Part shown: positions 1-6,330 of the stretch, piece by piece
How positions within the stretch are numbered: position 1 is the first letter of the stretch
Layout: every line of letters starts with the position of its first letter
Source of the DNA: Desulfobacteraceae bacterium
GTDB taxonomy: Bacteria; Desulfobacterota; Desulfobacteria; Desulfobacterales; Desulfobacteraceae
DNA: 6,330 nucleotides
NCBI GenBank assembly: GCA_003354055.1
Contig: PIVQ01000439.1
Coordinates: 1-6,330 of the forward strand
Direction: 5' to 3'
The notes under the pieces: model-generated
Seen by the model: only the letters and a program-made list of their open reading frames with translations
Told to the model about the DNA's origin: nothing
Database searches by the model: none
Program-made: the position numbers and the translations under genes

Positions 1-870
1 CTTCAGCAGATCTTTGACAATGCCCACGTGGGCATTCTTTTTATAAAAAGCGGCCGAGAACTATACCGGTGTAACACACGAACCGCAGAGATCTTAGGCT
101 ATGCGTCCCCCAGGGAAATGGTCGGCATGAGTACGACGAAGGTCCATCTGAGCTCTGAAAACGATGAGGACTTCGAAAAACGATTTTATTCAATCCTTGC
201 CAGAGGTAAACAAGTCCGCACAGAGTATCAGCTCAAACGAAAAGACGGTACAGGAATCTGGTGTTCCCTTTCAGGCAAGGCGCTTGATCCCAAAAGTCCT
301 CCGGACATGGACAAGGGGGTGATCTGGGTAATCGACGATATCTCTGAAAAGAGAGAGGCCCGGCAGGCCCTGAAAGAAAGTGAAAACCGGGTCAGCACCA
401 TATTAAACGCAATCAATACCGGTACCATGATCATCGATCCTGAAAACCGGACCATTGTGGATGTAAATCCTGCGGCAGCGAGAATGATCGGTCTGTCCAG
501 AGATAAGGTCATCGGCCGTAAATGTCACAAATTTGTCTGTCCCAGGGAAGACCATGACTGCCCTATTCTCGACGGACTTCAAACGGTTGACAATGCCGAA
601 CGTATCCTGCTCACGGCCGACGGCCGGGAGATTCCCATCCTCAAAACCGTTGTCCAGGTGATGCTGGACGGCAAAAACCAGCTTCTGGAAAGCTTTGTAG
701 ACCTGACCGGACAGAAAGAGGCAGAAGACGAGCTGCAGCGAAACCTCAAGGAACTGGAAAATTTCTACAAGCTCGCCATTGGCAGGGAGGAAAAGATGAT
801 CTCACTCAAAGAGGAAATCAACCAGGCTTTAGTAAAGCTGGGGCATGAAGAAAAATATATTATCAGATAA
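1..870 (+). CDS. Tandem PAS-domain sensory protein, 5'-truncated by window edge
   Basis: The reading frame is open from base 1, and the first nine codons already belong to a PAS core (QIFDNAHVGIL), so the GTG at 28 is not the start; the true start lies upstream. 289 residues are visible. PAS1 spans about 1-116 and ends in a typical PAC segment (KRKDGTGIW, then VIDDISEKREA). PAS2 spans about 129-238 and carries a cysteine group, C175, C180 and C187, with H176 beside the first. The end (about 240-289) is helical, with a GREEKMISLKEEIN motif (261-274) that often follows PAS domains in deltaproteobacterial sensor proteins. No kinase, GGDEF or methyl-accepting domain follows before the TAA. It is probably a cytosolic sensor or adaptor acting by protein contact, but any output domain could lie in the missing N-terminal part. 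It lies 36 bp upstream of rsbR with no terminator between, so co-transcription is likely. Confidence 0.85.
   Translation, partial: LQQIFDNAHVGILFIKSGRELYRCNTRTAEILGYASPREMVGMSTTKVHLSSENDEDFEKRFYSILARGKQVRTEYQLKRKDGTGIWCSLSGKALDPKSPPDMDKGVIWVIDDISEKREARQALKESENRVSTILNAINTGTMIIDPENRTIVDVNPAAARMIGLSRDKVIGRKCHKFVCPREDHDCPILDGLQTVDNAERILLTADGREIPILKTVVQVMLDGKNQLLESFVDLTGQKEAEDELQRNLKELENFYKLAIGREEKMISLKEEINQALVKLGHEEKYIIR
19..36. repeat. Perfect 18-nt palindrome inside the PAS1 coding region
   Basis: AATGCCCACGTGGGCATT reads identically on both strands and is centred on CACGTG. The symmetry breaks at the next base on each side. It encodes the conserved PAS1 stretch N-A-H-V-G-I, so protein constraint may explain it. 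A role as an operator or hairpin is not supported by anything else nearby. Confidence 0.4.
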
Positions 871-892
871 TTACCATTATGAAACATACTTA

Positions 893-898
893 AAGGAG
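893..898 (+). promoter_or_regulatory. Strong Shine-Dalgarno for rsbR
   Basis: AAGGAG lies 8 nt before the ATG at 907 and is the best ribosome binding site in the window. The other starts rely on weaker sites and overlaps, which suggests that translation of the rsbR-S-T-X block is set here. The 36-bp gap around it (871-906) shows no convincing promoter or terminator. Confidence 0.8.
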
Positions 899-906
899 AC
901 AAACCC

Positions 907-1719
907 ATGAGTTCCACAGAAGCAGGCGACATAAACAATGAACTGGCCCTGAACGTTCTCCAGCAGATCCCAACCCCGGTTATGGCCGTTAACCGGTCAC
1001 TTGAACTGATCTTCATGAACCAGGCTGGACTGACCCTGATCGGAAAGAGCTGGGAAGAGATTCAGGGACTGGCCTGCAGCAAGGTATTCAACTCCAGCCA
1101 CTGCGGCACCGAGGACTGCAGGATGCAGCAGGTGATGAACGGCGGTCCCACCCTGACAGTCAGAAATGAGGTAAATCTCAAGGGCCGGGATATCCCCATT
1201 GAATATACGGCTGCCGCCCTTAAGGATGCCCAAGGCAACATCGTGGGCGGACTGGAGTATATTCTGGACATCACGGAACGGGTCAGGCAGGAAAAAAAGC
1301 TCAAGGAACAGAGCCAGACCATCATGGAAATCTCCACACCCGCCATCAAGCTCTGGGACAGGGTCGTCATCCTTCCTGTGGTCGGGGTGGTGGACTCCCT
1401 GAGAGCCCAGCAGATGATGAATACCATGCTAAAGAAAATCATGGAAACCGCGGCCAAGGTTATCATCCTGGATATCCAGGGGGTAGCGGCTGTGGATACG
1501 GCTGTGGCCAACCATTTAATCAAAATTGCCAAGGCCACCAAGCTGATGGGCTGCAAGTGCATTATTTCAGGGATATCCCCTGCTGTGGCAGAGACCCTTG
1601 TCCAGCTGGGCATAGAGCTGGGAGACATTTCCACCAATTCAACCCTCCAGGACGCCCTGGCAGATGCATTTTCCCTCATGAGCCTCGTGGTCTCCCAAAA
1701 GGGACAGGGCAATGGATGA
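907..1719 (+). CDS. rsbR: RsbR-type stressosome protein, PAS-STAS
   Basis: 270 residues. The PAS domain is about 17-127 (VLQQIPTPVMAVN, ending in the PAC motif LDITERVRQE), followed by a helical linker (about 127-142) and a STAS domain (about 143-262). The STAS part has the RsbR signature: PVVGVVDSLRAQ, then ILDIQGVAAVDTAVANHL, then CIISGISPAVAETL and LGIELGDI. By family comparison T198 (in VDTAV) matches the RsbT target Thr171 of Bacillus subtilis RsbR, aligned to Ser59 of RsbS; T230 is a candidate for the second site. The usual RsbR N-terminus is a haem-less globin fold; here it is a PAS domain with C57, C66 and C71, so the input signal probably differs. Its role would be to form the stressosome shell with RsbS and hold RsbT until stress. 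The start is fixed by the strong ribosome binding site. The 3' end overlaps rsbS by 8 nt. Confidence 0.92.
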   Translation: MSSTEAGDINNELALNVLQQIPTPVMAVNRSLELIFMNQAGLTLIGKSWEEIQGLACSKVFNSSHCGTEDCRMQQVMNGGPTLTVRNEVNLKGRDIPIEYTAAALKDAQGNIVGGLEYILDITERVRQEKKLKEQSQTIMEISTPAIKLWDRVVILPVVGVVDSLRAQQMMNTMLKKIMETAAKVIILDIQGVAAVDTAVANHLIKIAKATKLMGCKCIISGISPAVAETLVQLGIELGDISTNSTLQDALADAFSLMSLVVSQKGQGNG

Positions 1720-2149
1720 GCATGCCGCAATTTCAGGTGCAGGCCTCCATGTGGTCAATGACTGCCTGATTGTACCTGTGGCTGCCGATCTGGATGAGGA
1801 CGGGCTGGAACACCTGAGAAAAGAGGTATTGCACCGCCTGAAAGCTACCGGGACCCGGGGGGTACTCATCAATGTCTCTGCGGTTTCCATTTTAGGGTCT
1901 TTTGGGTTTTCCATTCTCAAAAATATGGCCAGAGCCGTTGAAATGATGGGCGGACGGGCGGTATTTGTGGGGTTTCAGCCGGGGGTGGCTGCCGCTCTGG
2001 TTGATTTTGATGCGGACCTTGACGGTATTCTGACTACGGTCACTGCAGAGGATGCCTTTGATCTTCTGGCCGGTCAGCCTGAAGATAACGTCCCGGAAGA
2101 CAACACGCCGGAAGAAGAGAGTGAAGGGGATAATGGAACTTTCATTTGA
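1712..2149 (+). CDS. rsbS: RsbS-like STAS stressosome scaffold protein
   Basis: 145 residues: a single STAS domain (about 10-118) plus an acidic tail (about 119-145). In the family RsbS packs with RsbR into the stressosome core, sequesters RsbT and is phosphorylated by it on one serine. Aligning SILGSFGF here with the MIDSFI segment of B. subtilis RsbS puts S63 at the phosphorylated Ser59, so the acceptor is kept. The Asp before it is G62, and the Asp that opens the preceding strand is N54. FVGFQPGVAAALV matches the family segment TGIQPAVAVTL. The match is weaker than for the neighbouring genes, and the call leans on position between rsbR and rsbT. The tail holds a duplicated PEDN (in PEDNVPEDNTPEEE) and is absent from B. 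subtilis RsbS. The ATG overlaps the end of rsbR by 8 nt, with AAAAGGGA (1697-1704) 7 nt upstream. A generic anti-sigma factor antagonist is the alternative. Confidence 0.82.
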   Translation: MDEHAAISGAGLHVVNDCLIVPVAADLDEDGLEHLRKEVLHRLKATGTRGVLINVSAVSILGSFGFSILKNMARAVEMMGGRAVFVGFQPGVAAALVDFDADLDGILTTVTAEDAFDLLAGQPEDNVPEDNTPEEESEGDNGTFI

Positions 2150-2543
2150 AACCCTTGAATTTGAGGTATCCGTCCCTTCAGACAATGCCCAGGTGGTGTT
2201 CAGTACCAGGAAAATGCTTAAAAGCATGGGGTTTGACGAGGTACGGCAATACCTGATTGCATCGGCTGTGTCGGAATTATCCACCAATATCATCCGGTAT
2301 GCAGACAAAGGTACAATCCGGCTGAACCAGATCCGGAACGGGGACACCACAGGCATTGAAATCATTGCCCGGGACGAGGGTCCCGGCATAGCGGATATTA
2401 CCGAAGCACTGACAGAAAATTACAGCAGCGGAAAAGGACTCGGACTCGGACTGCCCAGTGTCAAGCGGATCATGGATGAATTTGATATCCAGTCCGTTCA
2501 GGGCAAAGGGACACGGATCCGGGCCGTGAAATGGATAACCTGA
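2133..2543 (+). CDS. rsbT: RsbT-type serine/threonine switch kinase
   Basis: 136 residues, close to the 133 of B. subtilis RsbT. One GHKL ATPase domain: N-box E48 and N52 (SELSTNIIRYA), G1 box D81-E-G-P-G85, G2 glycines in GKGLGLGLPSVKR (100-112), and GKGT (124-127). The end, TRIRAVKW, is strongly RsbT-like. The family kinase phosphorylates RsbS and RsbR using ATP, leaves the stressosome, and then activates a downstream partner (RsbU in Bacillus). D81 corresponds to the aspartate needed for kinase activity. All catalytic motifs are intact. A longer frame opens at 2052, but its 27 extra residues are unlike RsbT, and the ATG at 2133 has GAAGGGGA just upstream, so the short form is chosen. It overlaps rsbS by 17 nt. 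No rsbU lies nearby; the adjacent hybrid kinase is the obvious candidate partner. Confidence 0.95.
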   Translation: MELSFETLEFEVSVPSDNAQVVFSTRKMLKSMGFDEVRQYLIASAVSELSTNIIRYADKGTIRLNQIRNGDTTGIEIIARDEGPGIADITEALTENYSSGKGLGLGLPSVKRIMDEFDIQSVQGKGTRIRAVKWIT

Positions 2544-2546
2544 CCC

Positions 2547-3134
2547 ATGACAGATATTGACCTTCATATTGTACAACAGGCATTGACCGGGTTTGACGAT
2601 GAATGCGGCGATCTGGGATTTTCTAAAAATGACGGTAACACCTGTTTTGTAGCCCTTGTGGATGCGTTGGGCCACGGGAAAACCGCCTTTGAGGTAGCGA
2701 TCATGGCCCGGGACTATCTTGAAACCTGCCATGGCAGGGAACCTTCCGAGGTAATAAAAGGGATTCACGACCATCTTAAAGGAACACGGGGGGCAGTGGC
2801 TGCCGTCTGCAGGTTGAATCTTGACACCGGATGCCTCACATACTCGGGCATGGGCAATATCACCCTACGGATATTGGGCAGCAGACAGGAACGGCTTGTC
2901 ACCCGGGAGGGCATCTTAGGATATATGATTCCAACACCTAGACAGAAAGAGACGCAGTTGTTTCCCGGGGACACCTTCCTGATGAGTTCCGACGGTATCA
3001 GAGAACATTTTGATCCGGACGAAATCCCGGAACTTTTCACAGGCAGCGCCAAAGATATTGCCGAAGGCATGATACGGCAACTGGGTAAAAAAAATGATGA
3101 TGCATCCTGCATTGTATTGAGGTACGGCATATGA
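2547..3134 (+). CDS. rsbX: RsbX-type PP2C/SpoIIE-family phosphatase
   Basis: 195 residues, near the 199 of B. subtilis RsbX, and a bare catalytic domain without sensor or linker, which separates it from RsbU. Metal-binding PP2C motifs are visible: ECGD with D22, VDALGHG with D39 and H43, SSDGI with D149, and NDDAS with D184 and D185. The usual DG or DV after the metal Asp is D39-A40. In the stressosome cycle RsbX removes phosphates from RsbS and RsbR so that RsbT is recaptured. The in-frame TGA of rsbT lies two codons upstream (TGA CCC ATG), so the ATG at 2547 is the first possible start. No good ribosome binding site is seen, which suggests re-initiation by ribosomes leaving rsbT. Its own stop overlaps the next start as ATGA. 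Confidence 0.9.
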   Translation: MTDIDLHIVQQALTGFDDECGDLGFSKNDGNTCFVALVDALGHGKTAFEVAIMARDYLETCHGREPSEVIKGIHDHLKGTRGAVAAVCRLNLDTGCLTYSGMGNITLRILGSRQERLVTREGILGYMIPTPRQKETQLFPGDTFLMSSDGIREHFDPDEIPELFTGSAKDIAEGMIRQLGKKNDDASCIVLRYGI

Positions 3135-5920
3135 TTGATTTGGGCAGGCTAAACATAAGCACAAGGGCCGGGTTGAAAGCAGCCGGCCTGAAACTCCACA
3201 AAATGGCCAAAGATTTCGGATTTGATGATATCCAGGCTGTAAAATTCTCCACGGCATTCACAGAACTGATCGGGCCTGAAAACCTGACCGGGCACACGGA
3301 CATCCGTGTCAGCCTGGGGCTTGACAGACAGCAGAATGGATACGGTATCTGCCTTTCTGTGGAATCCCCGACCGATCCCATACAAAAACCGTGGGCAGCG
3401 CAGTTTTTTAATACCACCGTCACAGCAACCCAAGCGGCCCCGCCATATCAGTTCGAGGGTTTCAAACCACTGCCGGAAAAAGATTTCAGTCCCACCGAAA
3501 GCAGTGTTCAGGCTATCCGGGAGCTTTTATCCCAGCCGTCCAGACAGGAATTGCTCAACGACCTGCTCAAAAAAAACAAGGCCCTTAAAGCAGCCCAGGA
3601 GACCACGGAAGCCGCCACCTTCAAGCTGCAGGAACAGGTGGATGAACTGGCCAGGGCAAAACGGGCCATGCTCAACATCATGGATGACCTGGACGATGCC
3701 AAAAAAGAGGCTGAATCCGCCACCCATGCCAAAAGCGATTTCCTGGCAAATATGAGCCATGAAATCAGAACCCCCATGAATGCCATCATCGGAATGTCAC
3801 ACCTGGCCCTGAAAACGGAACTCACCCCCAAGCAGATCGATTACCTGGGCAAGATTGACGGCGCCGCCAATTCCCTGCTGGGCCTGATAAATGACATCCT
3901 GGACTTTTCCAAGATAGAGGCAGGGAAGCTGGATATGGAATCCCTTCCGTTTTCCATTGATGATATCATGGGATCGGCCTCTGATCTGGCAGCCGTAAAC
4001 ACCGCTGAAAAAGGACTGGAACTTCTGGTCCGGGTGGAATCAGATGTGCCGCGTATGCTCCTGGGCGATCCACTGCGGCTGAAACAGATTCTTGTAAATC
4101 TGGCCAGTAATGCCGCCAAATTCACGGAAAAAGGCGAGGTGGAGATGTCATGCAGACGAATCGAACAGGATAAGGACTCGGTGATGCTCAAGTTCTCCGT
4201 CCGGGACACCGGCATCGGCCTGACACAGGAACAGCAGGGCAACCTATTCCAGGCCTTTTCCCAGGCAGATACCTCCACCACCCGGAAGTACGGGGGGACG
4301 GGACTGGGACTGACCATTTCCAAACGCCTGTCTGAAATGATGGGGGGCACCATCGGGGTGGATTCAGAATACGGAAAAGGCTCCACCTTCTTTTTCACTG
4401 CCCGTTTAGATATTGCCGACCAGCAGGCCGCCTGCAAGCAGGTGGATGCGAAAGACGTCCTTCACCAGACGAAAATCCTGGTGGTGGATGACAATGCCAC
4501 GGCCAGAGAGATCTTTCAATCCTACCTGGATACCATGGGATTCAGAATTTTCATGGCCGATTCAGGCCATGCCGCCCTTGAGATGATTCAATCCGCCCCG
4601 TCAAAAGATCCCTTTCAGATGGTGATCATGGACTGGCAGATGCCCGGGAAGGACGGTATTGAAACCAGCAAAGAGATCCTTGCCTTACAGGACCTGAATC
4701 CGCTCCCTAAAATCATCCTGGCAACAGCCTATGACAAGGAAGAGGCCCAGAACCAGGCCAAAGATATCGATCTTGCCGGCATCATTGTCAAACCCCTGAC
4801 CCAATCCACTCTGTTTGACGCCATCATGACGGCCCACGGCCGTGAGGTAACCGCAAAAGGGCGGTCCAATGAGGCCTACCTTGAAAAGGTTGAACATATC
4901 CGGGGCGCCCGGATCCTGCTGGTGGAAGACAATGAAATCAACCAGCAGATTGCCGTTGAAATCCTTGAGGGGGCAGCATTGTCGGTAACGGTTGCCAACA
5001 ATGGAAAAGAAGGGGTAACAGCTGCCCTTGAAACCCAATTCGACCTGGTCCTCATGGATATCCAGATGCCGGTGATGGGCGGGATGGAAGCAACAAAAAT
5101 TATCCGTGAACACAAAACCGCTGAAGCGCTTCCCATTGTTGCCATGACGGCCCATGCCATGAGCGGGGACCGGGAAAAAAGTCTGGCCGCCGGCATGCAG
5201 GAACATGTGACCAAGCCGATCAACCCGCCGGAACTTTTCGGTGCTTTGGTCCGCTGGATCAAGCCAGGGGTTAGGAAAACCCCCAAACCCAAATCGGTTA
5301 AGGCAGACGCCCCACCAGTATCTTTGCCCGAAGAACTGCCCGGCATTGACATGGCCCGGGGACTTACGCGAATCAACAACAATAAACGGCTGTACCGGGA
5401 TCTGCTGTTACGGGTCAAATGCGATTATTCGGATGCAGGCAACGACATCCGAGCCCTCCTTGACAAGGACGCCCGTGAAGAGGCCCTGCGGCTGGCCCAC
5501 TCAATCAAAGGGGTGGCAGGCAACCTTGGGGCCGGAGACCTTCAGTCCGCAGCCCAGATATTGGAAGCCGGGTTGAACAATCATGAGGATGTCAAGGAGA
5601 CTCTGGTTCTTTTTAACAGGCAGATGGATATCGTTCAGACGGGGCTTGCAGTGATCAAAGATGATGATCCGCAGACATGTGCACTACCGGGCGAGCTATC
5701 AGATCCTGAGGACATGATCGCGGTTATAGATGAAATCATTCCTTTTTTGAAAAAACGGCGGGCCAAACAGGTCAAAACCTGTTTAGAAAAAATTAACGCA
5801 CTTGGCTGGCCTGAATCCCTGGCAGAAGACATCGTCACCATAGGCAAGCTGGTTAAACGCTACAAATACAAGAATGCACTGCCCCTGGCGGAAAAGATTC
5901 AGGCAGAACTTTCAGGATAG
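3131..5920 (+). CDS. Soluble hybrid histidine kinase (degenerate ATPase-like N-terminus, HisKA, HATPase, two REC, Hpt)
   Basis: 929 residues, no signal peptide or membrane segment. Order: residues 1-77 resemble the first half of an RsbT/RsbW-type domain ([20 protein letters not shown], with E45 at the N-box Glu place) but have no ATP-binding glycines; coiled coil about 135-200; HisKA with H210 (SHEIRTPMN); HATPase with N327, D359 (DTGIG) and GGTGLGL (388-394); REC1 about 448-570 with D453/D454, D501, T532, K554; REC2 about 593-713 with E599/D600, D643, T673, K695; a Pro/Lys-rich linker 716-733; Hpt about 735-845 with H790 ([13 protein letters not shown]); and an unassigned helical tail 850-929. 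Every phosphotransfer residue is present, so a complete His-Asp-His relay is expected, passing phosphate on to a separate response regulator. The ATG overlaps the rsbX stop by 4 nt, tying its synthesis to the stressosome genes. It probably serves as the output of RsbT in place of a sigma-B switch; that link is inference. Confidence 0.93.
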   Translation: MIDLGRLNISTRAGLKAAGLKLHKMAKDFGFDDIQAVKFSTAFTELIGPENLTGHTDIRVSLGLDRQQNGYGICLSVESPTDPIQKPWAAQFFNTTVTATQAAPPYQFEGFKPLPEKDFSPTESSVQAIRELLSQPSRQELLNDLLKKNKALKAAQETTEAATFKLQEQVDELARAKRAMLNIMDDLDDAKKEAESATHAKSDFLANMSHEIRTPMNAIIGMSHLALKTELTPKQIDYLGKIDGAANSLLGLINDILDFSKIEAGKLDMESLPFSIDDIMGSASDLAAVNTAEKGLELLVRVESDVPRMLLGDPLRLKQILVNLASNAAKFTEKGEVEMSCRRIEQDKDSVMLKFSVRDTGIGLTQEQQGNLFQAFSQADTSTTRKYGGTGLGLTISKRLSEMMGGTIGVDSEYGKGSTFFFTARLDIADQQAACKQVDAKDVLHQTKILVVDDNATAREIFQSYLDTMGFRIFMADSGHAALEMIQSAPSKDPFQMVIMDWQMPGKDGIETSKEILALQDLNPLPKIILATAYDKEEAQNQAKDIDLAGIIVKPLTQSTLFDAIMTAHGREVTAKGRSNEAYLEKVEHIRGARILLVEDNEINQQIAVEILEGAALSVTVANNGKEGVTAALETQFDLVLMDIQMPVMGGMEATKIIREHKTAEALPIVAMTAHAMSGDREKSLAAGMQEHVTKPINPPELFGALVRWIKPGVRKTPKPKSVKADAPPVSLPEELPGIDMARGLTRINNNKRLYRDLLLRVKCDYSDAGNDIRALLDKDAREEALRLAHSIKGVAGNLGAGDLQSAAQILEAGLNNHEDVKETLVLFNRQMDIVQTGLAVIKDDDPQTCALPGELSDPEDMIAVIDEIIPFLKKRRAKQVKTCLEKINALGWPESLAEDIVTIGKLVKRYKYKNALPLAEKIQAELSG

Positions 5921-5971
5921 GTCCCCCGTACAGATTGACAAGAGCAGTCCGCCCCTGTAAGACTATTTGCC

Positions 5972-6330
5972 ATGACCCTTACCCGCAAAGATATCGGCAG
6001 TTTGTTTCCCAATATTGACATGAACCGGGTCTCGTTTCTCTCCCTGCTGGATGACTTTTTTGAAGGGGTTATGGTCACCGACCATAAGGGATATGTCCTG
6101 TTCATGAACGAAGAGCAGGCAAGGATCGATGATCTGCCCGCCCAATCTTTGGTGGGGAAAAAAGTCACTGATATCTACCATGTGGATGACGGTGACAGTC
6201 CTGCCATGCAATGTATTAAAACAGGAAAACACATCAAGGGCCTGGCCTGCTATTACCGTACCTGGACAGGAAAAATCGTTAACTCCATCCATAATATTTT
6301 CCCCTTGTTTGACGGTCCTAAACTTGTGGG
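5972..6330 (+). CDS. PAS-domain protein, probable sigma-54-dependent regulator, 3'-truncated by window edge
   Basis: The frame stays open to the last base, giving 119 residues. After about 20 residues a PAS domain begins: SLLDDFFEGVMVTDHKGYV, then FMNEEQARIDDLPAQSLVGK, DGDSPAMQCIKTGK and a strand region ending FPLFDGPKLVG. This layout (short leader, deGV-vvD, N-x-a-x-x-x-i-g-l, S-x-x-x-x-x-l-k-T-G-K, then the Pro-containing strand) is typical of the N-terminal PAS of RocR-like sigma-54 activators, where an AAA+ domain and a Fis-type helix-turn-helix follow. Those are outside the window, so the class is inferred. It starts with PAS, not a receiver domain, so it is not an obvious acceptor for the kinase upstream. 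The ATG at 5972 is the first start after an in-frame TGA at 5936; no clear ribosome binding site. The 51-bp gap before it has no terminator hairpin. Confidence 0.75.
   Translation, partial: MTLTRKDIGSLFPNIDMNRVSFLSLLDDFFEGVMVTDHKGYVLFMNEEQARIDDLPAQSLVGKKVTDIYHVDDGDSPAMQCIKTGKHIKGLACYYRTWTGKIVNSIHNIFPLFDGPKLV

Noticed and set aside
28..30. GTG as the start of the first gene
   Set aside because: The nine codons before it continue the PAS core in frame without a stop, so the gene begins outside the window.
860..890. Possible sigma-70 promoter before rsbR (TTATCA and CATACT)
   Set aside because: Only 4 of 6 matches in each box and a 19-nt spacer; no better than chance.
1062..1730. Long minus-strand open frame opposite rsbR
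   Set aside because: It is a shadow of rsbR: no ribosome binding site, no recognisable domain, and the plus-strand protein is clearly conserved. The same holds for the other minus-strand frames, for example 3841-4437 and 4876-5418.
2052..2132. 27-codon upstream extension of rsbT
   Set aside because: The added residues do not look like RsbT, would overlap rsbS by nearly 100 nt, and the ATG at 2133 has a purine-rich ribosome binding site and gives the family's usual length.
2436..2453. Tandem GGACTC-type repeats in rsbT
   Set aside because: Three 6-nt units encode the required GLGLGL of the ATP-binding G2 box; codon reuse explains them and there is no frame-changing potential.
5921..5971. Terminator or promoter between the hybrid kinase and the last gene
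   Set aside because: No stem-loop with a T-run and no convincing -35/-10 or -24/-12 pair could be found by eye.

Overview
The window reads as one compact, plus-strand signalling cluster from a Gram-negative anaerobe-like bacterium. A Desulfobacterota (Desulfobacteraceae-type) host is my inference. It rests on the Cys-bearing PAS domains, the style of the hybrid kinase (the coiled coil just before its HisKA domain and its Hpt end) and moderate GC; no taxonomic marker is present. There are no RNA genes, insertion sequences, CRISPR arrays or clear terminators. Non-coding DNA amounts to 36 bp before rsbR, 3 bp between rsbT and rsbX, and 51 bp after the hybrid kinase.

Layout: (1) 1-870, the 3' part of a PAS-PAS sensory protein that ends without an output domain. 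(2) 907-1719, an RsbR-type co-antagonist with a PAS sensor in front of its STAS domain. (3) 1712-2149, an RsbS-like STAS protein with an acidic tail. (4) 2133-2543, an RsbT-type serine/threonine switch kinase. (5) 2547-3134, an RsbX-type PP2C/SpoIIE phosphatase. (6) 3131-5920, a large soluble hybrid histidine kinase (degenerate RsbT/RsbW-like N-terminus, coiled coil, HisKA, HATPase, REC, REC, Hpt, helical tail). (7) 5972-6330, the 5' part of a PAS-containing protein that resembles the sensor end of RocR-type sigma-54 activators.

Genes 2-5 form a complete stressosome module in the classical order R-S-T-X, with overlaps of 8, 17 and 4 nt and one 3-nt gap, so they are almost certainly co-translated. 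The module is not followed by rsbU, rsbV, rsbW or sigB; it runs directly into a phosphorelay kinase. The simplest model is as follows. A signal sensed by the PAS domain of RsbR (perhaps through its cysteines) lets RsbT phosphorylate RsbR and RsbS. Freed RsbT then acts on a new partner, plausibly the hybrid kinase, whose N-terminus looks like a worn-down RsbT-family fold. RsbX resets the complex by dephosphorylation. A stressosome beside a two-component system is known from Vibrio, so the general idea is not new; the PAS-type RsbR, the altered RsbS and the fused degenerate ATPase-like domain are the points worth a second look.
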